This document shows, one piece after another, positions 1 to 6,071 of a DNA stretch of 6,974 nt (position 1 is its first letter; each line of letters starts with the position of its first letter). A model generated the notes under the pieces. It was given only the letters and a program-made list of their open reading frames with translations. It was not told the origin of the DNA and searched no databases. The stretch lies in assembly GCA_018644745.1 (NCBI GenBank), contig JABGPX010000309.1, positions 1-6,974 of the forward strand, given 5' to 3'. Made by a program: the position numbers and the translations under genes. Source of the DNA: Spirochaetales bacterium (lineage in GTDB: Bacteria > Spirochaetota > Spirochaetia > ARS1246).

Positions 1-491
1 TTTCTAGTTGAAACAGTTTCCTGCTTCGGCGTCTGCGCAGAGGCAGAAGGCGTGGGTTTATCGGGAAGCTCCACACTTGCGGTTTGACCGGGTAATACCA
101 TTCCCCCATATATGCTGTTTGCTTCGAGAGTGCTGACAACCGCATTTAGATTTACCCTGATACCAATTCGATAGACGTATGTTGATCCATCTTTGCCCTG
201 AGTTAAGGTATCCAGGGTATCAGAATAGAAATATGCGTTCGGCGCGGTTGTCTCATAAAAAAGGCTGCGTAGCTCATCTTTCCTTGCCAGTCTGACAGGC
301 TCATCAATAAGATCAGCAACCACCTGCGTTAAGATATCCTGTTTCGCGGTGTTAAGAGCATTGGTAACTGTTGGACCTGTTCCATAACCGTAATAGATCG
401 GAGCATCAGATGAGCCGCTGTTATTGATACCTGCACATGAAAAAAACAACAGAGAAATCAGCACAAAAATGGATAAGCGATACACGCGCAT
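1..491 (-). CDS. LPP20-like outer-envelope lipoprotein, 3' end cut by window edge
   Basis: The window shows the first 163 codons; the frame is open to the left edge, so the C-terminus is missing. The start is ATG at 491-489, preceded by a GGGGG tract about 7 bases upstream. Residues 1-19 form a lipoprotein signal peptide: positively charged MRVYR, a hydrophobic core, then L-F-F-S-C with Cys19 as the predicted lipidated residue. The bulky Phe residues before Cys fit the relaxed lipobox of spirochaetes. After a Ser/Asn/Gly linker (20-30) comes YYGYGTGPTVTNALNTAKQD (33-52), a glycine-rich strand followed by an Ala-rich helix. This resembles the start of LPP20/FlgP-type domains, where a short G-x-G strand precedes a helix of the 'A..A...A' kind. 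Residues 105-120 (YVYRIGIRVNLNAVV) look like a closing strand, and 143-163 are Pro/Thr/Ser/Gln-rich linker. It lies 23 bases after the barrel protein gene and is probably cotranscribed with it. The lipoprotein call is firm; the LPP20 assignment is tentative. Confidence 0.8.
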   Translation of the reverse strand, partial: MRVYRLSIFVLISLLFFSCAGINNSGSSDAPIYYGYGTGPTVTNALNTAKQDILTQVVADLIDEPVRLARKDELRSLFYETTAPNAYFYSDTLDTLTQGKDGSTYVYRIGIRVNLNAVVSTLEANSIYGGMVLPGQTASVELPDKPTPSASAQTPKQETVSTR

Positions 492-514
492 TAGGTTACC
501 CCCATTTATCGATT

Positions 515-1813
515 CTAGTACTTATAGGTGGCCCCGATTCCGAAATGCGGCCCCATATAGGTGTCCCCGGAATCCGTCGACAGCCGAAACCAGCCGGTAT
601 AACCAACCGCGGCGGACAGCTTGATGTCTCTATTCAGAAGGTAACTGACCAGCAATTCTATGAAGCCACCTGCATGAGATACTTTGAAACTCTCGCCTTC
701 GTCCAGGGGCACACTTCCGCCCACGCCTAGAGCGGCGGTCGGAACCACCTGAAATCTCCATAGATACCAGTTGATTTCTCCACCACCATATACATTGACA
801 ACCAGCCCGGGAAGATTTGTGGTTCCAAGAACGCTAAACGGCACATCAATACCGATTACCGGTCGATAAGTAAGAAATCCTCTTGAAATACTTTGCCGAA
901 TACCAATCATACCCACTAGTTTTTCTGCGGCCAATACAGATCTGATATGGACGCCGGTATCGAATCCAAACCGGGGGATTTCCTCGAGTTGGTCCCCGAT
1001 CTGAGGTTTCGTCTCCGAATATACCAGAGTTGCGATAGAAAGCTCATCTTTCACGTCATCTACGATGAGCAGCCCGGTTTCCTCGCTGATGATATGTCCC
1101 GTTGGCAATACTGTGTCAGCTACAATAGCATACTCATCTCCGACAGCCACGCCCATATTGGCGCCGAACTCAAGGTATATCTGCCGTCCCTGAACGTTGA
1201 TTATTCCGGACTTCAGCTGAAACTCAGGAATTTTCCGCAGCTCAAAAGTCAGCTGGGGGGATATTTTTTCCGCAGCCTGTTCCACCGCCTGGCGGCCTGA
1301 ATCCGCCTTGCCTTCCACTTCAACAGTGAAATAGCCGAATCCCTCGGCGGTCTCTACATTAATAAAACTGAAAGACACTTCAATTTTTGATGAGAACTCA
1401 CCATTCTCTCCTCTCTCAAGACCGTATTTGGTCATTACGGGAACGACAACAATGAAAGAATTAATAAGCTTATTAAAATCAGCTTCCGTGAAGGCTTCCT
1501 GACCGAGCCGTACTGTCTCAGGAAGCTCGACATTCTGTTCTTTTACCTCTCGAATCTTCCGAATAAACTCATCAACCCCGTCTCCGTCGAGCCGGTAGGT
1601 CATGCCCACGACATTAAAGCGCCCGAGATTTACAAAAACGGCCTTCATCTGTTCATCAACGAGAGCAAGCGCACCGCCGGGAATCTGCCAGCGATAATGG
1701 CTGAGGGAGAAAATAGCTAATTCTTGTTTTTCCGATATTTCCTGTGCTGCAACAAAACTTACCACCATGAGCAGCATCAGAACAGAGATACAAAGAATGA
1801 AACCTCGCTTCAT
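515..1813 (-). CDS. Exported CsgG/FlgT-like protein with C-terminal outer-membrane beta-barrel
   Basis: This 432-residue protein starts at ATG 1813, with a strong GGAGG (1823-1819) five bases upstream. Residues 1-23 are a type I signal peptide with likely cleavage after VAA23; Cys8 is too early to be a lipobox. Residues about 30-190 alternate strands and helices (LAIFSLSHYRW, 'GRFNVVGM' at 64-71, and two strands at 120-165), resembling the periplasmic fold of CsgG/FlgT-type proteins. Residues about 195-278 (LKSGIINVQGRQIYLEFG, then GVAVGDEYAI at 221-230 and a later IGD) match the small barrel typical of the FlgT C-terminal domain. From about 282 to 432 the sequence alternates amphipathic strands separated by Gly-rich turns. 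It ends in GIGATYKY, with a terminal aromatic residue like the signal recognised by the outer-membrane barrel assembly machinery. The inferred location is the outer membrane with a periplasmic head. The gene sits between two lipoprotein genes in one orientation. Its function is not recognised; a structural or scaffold role is inferred. Confidence 0.85.
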   Translation of the reverse strand: MKRGFILCISVLMLLMVVSFVAAQEISEKQELAIFSLSHYRWQIPGGALALVDEQMKAVFVNLGRFNVVGMTYRLDGDGVDEFIRKIREVKEQNVELPETVRLGQEAFTEADFNKLINSFIVVVPVMTKYGLERGENGEFSSKIEVSFSFINVETAEGFGYFTVEVEGKADSGRQAVEQAAEKISPQLTFELRKIPEFQLKSGIINVQGRQIYLEFGANMGVAVGDEYAIVADTVLPTGHIISEETGLLIVDDVKDELSIATLVYSETKPQIGDQLEEIPRFGFDTGVHIRSVLAAEKLVGMIGIRQSISRGFLTYRPVIGIDVPFSVLGTTNLPGLVVNVYGGGEINWYLWRFQVVPTAALGVGGSVPLDEGESFKVSHAGGFIELLVSYLLNRDIKLSAAVGYTGWFRLSTDSGDTYMGPHFGIGATYKY

Positions 1814-1837
1814 TTAAACCTCCGCGCTTTTTTGTAA

Positions 1838-1843
1838 ATTATA
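1838..1843 (-). promoter_or_regulatory. Candidate internal -10 element before the barrel protein gene
   Basis: In the 45-base gap upstream of ATG 1813 the minus strand carries a perfect TATAAT (1843-1838) in an AT-rich stretch. A transcript starting about 7 bases on, near 1831, would have a leader of roughly 17 bases containing the GGAGG ribosome binding site, a sensible geometry. No good -35 hexamer lies 16-18 bases upstream and there is no TGn extension. This may be a weak internal promoter or a chance match in an AT-rich spacer. Confidence 0.3.
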
Positions 1844-1858
1844 AATTGATTGGCTGGA

Positions 1859-3706
1859 CTATTTGAGTTCCCAATGGTCTTTAACGATAAGTATGCTCCG
1901 AATTTCCACCGAATCCTCTTCTCCATCGTTAACTACTGTCAGCGTCAGCTCTTCATCAACAAAACCGAGATCACCAGTATCTCCGTCCTGCTCTGAATAT
2001 AAGCGGCCGTCGCGGCTTACCACTTCCAGAAGAAGCGTGTCGTCATCATCAGATTCGTTCTCTTCTCCCTCTTCTGTGGTGCCGGCCGCTGATGACGAAT
2101 CGTAGTAAATATCTCCAGTTTCATCTCCCCGCAGCGTGATTACTCCGAGGCCTACCTTATCGATCGTGAAAGAAAGACTGTCAAAAATCTCGGGTAATTC
2201 ATAATACTCAATGCCAGCCTCCGGCAGGAGAATGAGCGAGCCGCCTTCCACAAGGTACAGGTTTTGGTTCTCTGAGTATGAAAGGGTCTCCGGAATATGC
2301 TGGCCGTCGAATCCTTCGGCATAAATCAAGTCCTCACCGTATAGACGCACCATCGCCCGTTCGTACACCTCTGAGTCTGTCTCGACCCCCAACTCGGTCA
2401 CTTTGTAAAAAATTCCGATTTCGTCAATAACCGCTTTTGCGCTATTCTCTCCGCCGATATATGTCATTCCAAGGTTCTCAAAATCCACGGGTTCAAAAAT
2501 CTGCTCCTCGGCTGAGAGCATAATGCCGTCGACAAACCAGAGAAATAAAACCGAATCTTCCGAGGGAATTACCGAAAGCGTAAGATCAACAGGTACTCCT
2601 GACTCGAAATCGTACTCGGCTGCGGTTTGCGAACCATTCAAAGATGCGCTTAGTCGCTCTTCATCGTCAAAGCCGACAGAGAAAACTACGGCACCGGTTC
2701 TATCAAACATGCTGATAAGCGTACCCGTCTGAGAAAAAGGCGCCAGCCTGACCGAGAATGAGAATGGGTGAATGACCCCTTCTACAATCGGTAGAAGAAC
2801 CTCTTCGGCCGAGAAGCCGTTACTGCCGTCGAAGTAGAATCCGAACAGACCTTGTGCTATTGCGAGATCGACTATTCCAATACTCACCGCCGCCTCGCCT
2901 ACACGAGAACCCCAATCAACGAACTCGCCGCGAAAATGGAATAAACTATAATAGTTTTCTTCGGGGGAGAACTCGGCTTCATCCACATCCTGGGTGCTGG
3001 ATACAAAGAACTGCGCCTCGAGAGAAATCTCAGAAATGAAGTCAAATATGCTCTCATCCGCGGGACTGAAAGGAAACACTTCCAAACGTATTGAATATAC
3101 CCCTTCGCGGTCGGGAACCTGCAGTTGAAGCTCATCGGCACCCTCGGAGAGAAGCCCCTCGAGCAGTACTTCATCGCCGCCCAGCCATCTCAGATCCGGG
3201 TCCGCTTCATCGGGTATACTCAGATCCGCATAAACCAATCCTAACCCGCCAGGATAAAAAAACTGGGGATACGCATTAATCGCATCAATAATGAACTCTT
3301 CCTGAATGAGGAAAAAAAGCGAAGATTCTGAGCCTATCTCTTCTCCTTCCTGAAATACCGTAATAACTACCTCATACGTACCGTCGACGATATCAGCCGG
3401 AAGTTCCACCGGTAAAGGAAGCTGCAGAATCTGCTCGGAATCCAGCTCGACGGAAAAAAGTATTTCCCCTTCAGAATCGAGCAAATCGATGACCAAACGA
3501 TCAGGCATGATTTCTTCGTCGTCAAAATCAAGAGTAATTTCAAAGGTATCTTCCGGATACAGTACGGAACCTGAGCGTAGACTGAAAATCTCGAGACTAG
3601 GCCCTTCCTGGTCAACAGGCAAGAGCAAGCCCGGAGCACTGCACGAGGCTATGAGTATAATTATAAGTAAGGGTGCACATTTGTATGCGCGAGCGATATA
3701 TTTCAT
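1859..3706 (-). CDS. Large acidic lipoprotein with Ig-like and LamG-like domains
   Basis: This is a 615-residue surface or periplasmic lipoprotein. Residues 1-22 are a lipoprotein signal peptide with lipobox I-A-S-C and Cys22. Residues about 35-135 and 138-236 look like two Ig-like beta-sandwiches; the first closes with GTYEVVITVF and the second with GVYSIRLEVF, the usual last-strand pattern. Residues about 284-436 match a LamG/concanavalin-like jellyroll: GLFGFYFDGSNGF at the start, HPFSFSVRLAPF in the middle and AVIDEIGIFYK at the end. Residues about 455-615 seem to be another beta-rich domain, interrupted by a Glu/Asp-rich loop at 545-556. By hand count about 130 residues are Asp or Glu against about 24 Lys or Arg, so it is strongly acidic. 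ATG 3706 is the only reasonable start because an in-frame TAA lies three codons upstream. The AGGA that precedes it directly abuts the ATG, which is abnormally close for a ribosome binding site. Carbohydrate or surface-ligand binding is possible but unproven; no catalytic motif was seen. Confidence 0.85.
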   Translation of the reverse strand: MKYIARAYKCAPLLIIILIASCSAPGLLLPVDQEGPSLEIFSLRSGSVLYPEDTFEITLDFDDEEIMPDRLVIDLLDSEGEILFSVELDSEQILQLPLPVELPADIVDGTYEVVITVFQEGEEIGSESSLFFLIQEEFIIDAINAYPQFFYPGGLGLVYADLSIPDEADPDLRWLGGDEVLLEGLLSEGADELQLQVPDREGVYSIRLEVFPFSPADESIFDFISEISLEAQFFVSSTQDVDEAEFSPEENYYSLFHFRGEFVDWGSRVGEAAVSIGIVDLAIAQGLFGFYFDGSNGFSAEEVLLPIVEGVIHPFSFSVRLAPFSQTGTLISMFDRTGAVVFSVGFDDEERLSASLNGSQTAAEYDFESGVPVDLTLSVIPSEDSVLFLWFVDGIMLSAEEQIFEPVDFENLGMTYIGGENSAKAVIDEIGIFYKVTELGVETDSEVYERAMVRLYGEDLIYAEGFDGQHIPETLSYSENQNLYLVEGGSLILLPEAGIEYYELPEIFDSLSFTIDKVGLGVITLRGDETGDIYYDSSSAAGTTEEGEENESDDDDTLLLEVVSRDGRLYSEQDGDTGDLGFVDEELTLTVVNDGEEDSVEIRSILIVKDHWELK

Positions 3707-3717
3707 TCCTATTTATA

Positions 3718-3746
3718 ATAATAACACACTTTTACACCGATGAAAA
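3718..3746 (-). promoter_or_regulatory. Candidate promoter of the three-gene envelope operon
   Basis: On the minus strand TTTTCA (3746-3741, four of six matches to TTGACA) and TATTAT (3723-3718, five of six matches to TATAAT) are separated by 17 bases. Transcription would begin near 3711, only four or five bases before ATG 3706. A second -10-like TATAAA (3717-3712) overlaps it but would start transcription inside the gene. The region is AT-rich, so chance matches are likely; the leader could instead be longer, from an element not recognised. Confidence 0.35.
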
Positions 3747-3774
3747 ATGGATTTTGAAGATAATTTGAGTTCCC

Positions 3775-3803
3775 TTGAGAGATCGAAATCATTAGTTTAT
3801 CAT
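3775..3803 (+). promoter_or_regulatory. Predicted sigma70-type promoter of alr
   Basis: TTGAGA (3775-3780) and TATCAT (3798-3803) each match the consensus at five of six positions and are exactly 17 bases apart. The usual start, about 7 bases after the -10 element, falls at 3809-3811, which is at the ATG of alr. A second TTGAG copy at 3765-3769 lies exactly 10 bases upstream of the -35 element, making a short direct repeat (TTGAG, 5-base gap, TTGAG) on one face of the helix. It could be an operator half-site pair or coincidence. Confidence 0.55.
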
Positions 3804-3810
3804 CCATTTT

Positions 3811-4923
3811 ATGCGTGTAAGCCGCTCAATAGTCCATCTCGATAATTTTGTCTCAAATATACACCGAATTCGCGAGCTTACCAGAGGAGTACCAAAAGTA
3901 TGCCTCACGGTAAAAGCGGACGCATACGGCCACGGCGCGGTCGAAATAGCCCGTGCTGCCGAAGAGATTGATATTGATTTCCTCGGAGTGGCATCAGCCT
4001 CCGAAGGTATCGAGATCACGACCTCAGGAATTTCCACAGCTATTCTGCTTCTCAGCCTACCCCTTCCGGAGGACCTTTCAGAAATAGCAAAACACGGTCT
4101 GAGCACAGTTACGGCATCGAGGCGGCATTTAGAGTTGCTTGAGGCTGCTGCAAAAGCAGAGGATGCCGCAATTCGCGTTCATCTTAAAATCGATACTGGA
4201 ATGGGTCGGATCGGGTGCAGGCCCGAGGACGCGGTTGAGCTGGCCGGATACGCCGCAAGACTTCCGCATGTCCGCCTTGAAGGGATCTGCACCCATTTCC
4301 CGATGGCAGATGACAGAAACAGCGATTTTACCGCGGGGCAGATAGCTCTTTTCGACCGCTGTATCTCTGATATACGGAAGGCAGGATTTGATCCCGGAAT
4401 AATTCACGCGGCGAATTCGGCTGGTTTTATCGGCTATCCCGGTGCGTGGTACGACATGATACGGGTCGGAATCGCCGCTTACGGCTACCCACAGGGATCG
4501 GGAAAAGAAAGCGTTAGCGGATTCAAGCCGGTTATGGAAGTGCGATCAAAACTTGTATTCATGAAGAAAGTTCCCGCGGGAACACCTCTTAGTTACGGTC
4601 ATACATATTCAACCAGGAACAGTACGATGATTGGAACTGTCGCCGCGGGCTACGGAGACGGATATCCGCGGATACTTTCGAATCGATCGGAGGTTCTTAT
4701 CCGCGGCAAAAGGTATCCGGTGATAGGAACCATCTGCATGGATCAGTTTCTTGTTGATCTAGGCACAGACAGCGATGCGGAACTGTACGACGAGGTAATT
4801 CTGTTCGGACCCGGCAGAGGAGTCCCGGACGCGGCGGAACTCGCCGATTTTGCAGGGACGATTTCCTACGAGATTACCTGCGGAATAAGCGGTAGATTAC
4901 GGCGAGAGTTCAGCCGGGACTAG
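3811..4923 (+). CDS. alr: Alanine racemase
   Basis: This PLP-dependent enzyme interconverts L- and D-alanine in the cytoplasm and supplies D-Ala for peptidoglycan. At 370 residues it has normal family length. The N-terminal TIM barrel carries the PLP lysine, Lys35 in VKADAYGHG. LKIDTGMGRIG (125-135) contains Lys126, the lysine usually carbamylated, and Arg133. MIRVGIAAYG (216-225) has Arg218, which contacts the pyridine nitrogen. The C-terminal beta domain carries the second catalytic base, Tyr262 in LSYGHTYST, plus VAAGYGDGYPR (277-287) and the substrate-pocket CMDQ with Met310 and Asp311. No expected residue is missing. ATG 3811 is the first possible start, since an in-frame TAG lies at 3793-3795, and family similarity begins at once (HLDNFVSNIHRI). 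There is no Shine-Dalgarno sequence: the bases before ATG read TTATCATCCATTTT. The gene is divergent from the envelope operon and convergent with the FecR-domain gene. It may be translated from a leaderless transcript. Confidence 0.97.
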   Translation: MRVSRSIVHLDNFVSNIHRIRELTRGVPKVCLTVKADAYGHGAVEIARAAEEIDIDFLGVASASEGIEITTSGISTAILLLSLPLPEDLSEIAKHGLSTVTASRRHLELLEAAAKAEDAAIRVHLKIDTGMGRIGCRPEDAVELAGYAARLPHVRLEGICTHFPMADDRNSDFTAGQIALFDRCISDIRKAGFDPGIIHAANSAGFIGYPGAWYDMIRVGIAAYGYPQGSGKESVSGFKPVMEVRSKLVFMKKVPAGTPLSYGHTYSTRNSTMIGTVAAGYGDGYPRILSNRSEVLIRGKRYPVIGTICMDQFLVDLGTDSDAELYDEVILFGPGRGVPDAAELADFAGTISYEITCGISGRLRREFSRD

Positions 4924-4930
4924 TTCGCCG
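4900..4930. other. Inverted repeat at the convergent gene junction
   Basis: CGGCGA (4900-4905) and TCGCCG (4925-4930) are perfect six-base inverted repeats flanking the two overlapping stop codons, with a 19-base loop that can add short inner pairing (AGT/ACT). No T-run follows in either direction, so it is not a textbook intrinsic terminator. A weak bidirectional transcription block is possible; chance is equally plausible. Confidence 0.25.
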
Positions 4931-6071
4931 ACCGGGGATCTGAAGGCTTTGGCGGACCGTCCCCTCCAAGAGGGTTTGTATCCGAGAAAATATCATCCAT
5001 GATATCTGAATCGGAAAAACTATCGCTCCATGCAAACAGTTTGAAGTAGTACCGTACCAGGGCAAATTTTTCTTCTAGAAACTGCTGCTCCCGATCGAAT
5101 CCTCGAAAGAACTGAGCGCTTGTAAGATTTCTCCGAATGGATGTCAGTCCGATGCCTTCAGCGTGGTACCTCCCAAGAACCTGCAGCCGGTAGAACAGCT
5201 GCTCAAAGTACGGGAACACCGATCTCATGGCTATGATACCGGGAGTTACATCTCTTCGCTGAAGCAGAAGGCTGCCGAGATCTGCGTCTGTGCCGGTCTT
5301 CCGTTCAGCCCACTCTTCGAAAATCCTTCGCTGCTTTCTCAATTGATCGAATGCCTTTTCGAATTCAGGCTGATATTCCAAATACAACGTAGCGAAGCCT
5401 GAGATAAAGAAAGACGCTCCGGACACAAAAATCTCTTCCCGCTCTTTCTCCCAATTGGTCCGGTACGCGTCGAGGTCGCTCACCGGTACATCCACCCCGC
5501 GAAATTCTGTATCAGTTTTTTCAACAACCCTGCCGGCAATTGCGAGCTGCTGTCCGCCTTCGTCGTCGAAACAAACAACCTCTCCTTCGCTGCAGGTGAT
5601 GAGAAGAGATCCTTCCGGCGCTGTGGTTACCTCGAATTCGGTGCCGCGGACACCCATGGCCACAGCTTGGGTTCTCACGGCCACTTCTCCCGCAAAGGCA
5701 AGGCGCTTTACTTTGAATCCGATAGTGCCTTTGAGCATATCAAATCTTGTTTGAGTCCCACTCTCCAACTGCCCAAGACTGAAATAGAAGGCTGTATTGG
5801 GAGAAATATGAACTGAGACAGCTCTGCGGGAAGGCAGTTCAAGTTCGATATCTGCGGTTCCGTCGGATCCTGTTTTAATCAAGTCGTATTCTTCAACCTC
5901 TAGACCTATGTCAACATCATACCAGGACAGCTGCTCACCGTTGCGATAAACATCGACCTCACCCTCGAGATATGTCAAAATCCCCAGAACTTGAGGAGCT
6001 TCGGCCTCTTGGCCCGAGAGCGCGGTTATGCCAATTAATAGGGAAAATAGAATGAAGACCAATTTTCTCAT
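4920..6071 (-). CDS. Exported FecR-domain protein with C-terminal helical region
   Basis: This is a 383-residue periplasmic or envelope protein. Residues 1-20 are a type I signal peptide (MRKLVFILFSLLIGITALSG) with probable cleavage near Gly20. Residues about 28-185 form a FecR-type beta domain: a glycine-rich opening ('LTYLEGEVDVYRNGE'), then VRTQAVAMGVRGTEFEV (132-148), which is the family core with its RGTEF signature, then LLITCSEGEVVCF. Residues about 200-345 are mostly charged helices with many aromatic residues, and the tail (350-383) is acidic then Pro/Gly-rich. No membrane segment is seen after the signal peptide and no sigma factor is adjacent, so this is not a FecIR-type iron regulator. 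ATG 6071 was chosen because the signal peptide begins there and GGGGAG lies at 6081-6076. The same frame is open to ATG 6143, but those 24 codons lie inside pepT and would bury the signal peptide. The start overlaps the pepT stop as ATGA, implying translational coupling. Its ligand and role are unknown. Confidence 0.88.
   Translation of the reverse strand: MRKLVFILFSLLIGITALSGQEAEAPQVLGILTYLEGEVDVYRNGEQLSWYDVDIGLEVEEYDLIKTGSDGTADIELELPSRRAVSVHISPNTAFYFSLGQLESGTQTRFDMLKGTIGFKVKRLAFAGEVAVRTQAVAMGVRGTEFEVTTAPEGSLLITCSEGEVVCFDDEGGQQLAIAGRVVEKTDTEFRGVDVPVSDLDAYRTNWEKEREEIFVSGASFFISGFATLYLEYQPEFEKAFDQLRKQRRIFEEWAERKTGTDADLGSLLLQRRDVTPGIIAMRSVFPYFEQLFYRLQVLGRYHAEGIGLTSIRRNLTSAQFFRGFDREQQFLEEKFALVRYYFKLFAWSDSFSDSDIMDDIFSDTNPLGGDGPPKPSDPRSAN

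Noticed and set aside
437..730. 97-codon plus-strand open frame opposite the barrel protein and lipoprotein genes.
   Set aside because: It is antisense to two well-supported genes, has no recognisable domain or ribosome binding site, and its composition looks like a shadow frame.
947..1300. 117-codon plus-strand open frame inside 515-1813.
   Set aside because: It lies wholly antisense to a gene with clear signal peptide and domain features, and shows no family resemblance.
2899..3174. 91-codon minus-strand open frame within the acidic lipoprotein gene.
   Set aside because: It is an alternative frame of the same strand inside a well-supported gene, with no start signal.
3792..4106. 104-codon minus-strand open frame opposite the start of alr.
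   Set aside because: It is antisense to conserved alr codons including the PLP lysine, and its Ser/Arg-rich composition is that of a shadow frame.
4900..4930. Calling the CGGCGA/TCGCCG inverted repeat an intrinsic terminator.
   Set aside because: The loop is long and no T-run follows on either strand, so it is listed only as a low-confidence inverted repeat.
4920..6071. Interpreting the FecR-domain gene as part of an iron-uptake signalling system.
   Set aside because: There is no sigma factor, no TonB-dependent receptor and no anti-sigma region; the protein carries a plain signal peptide.
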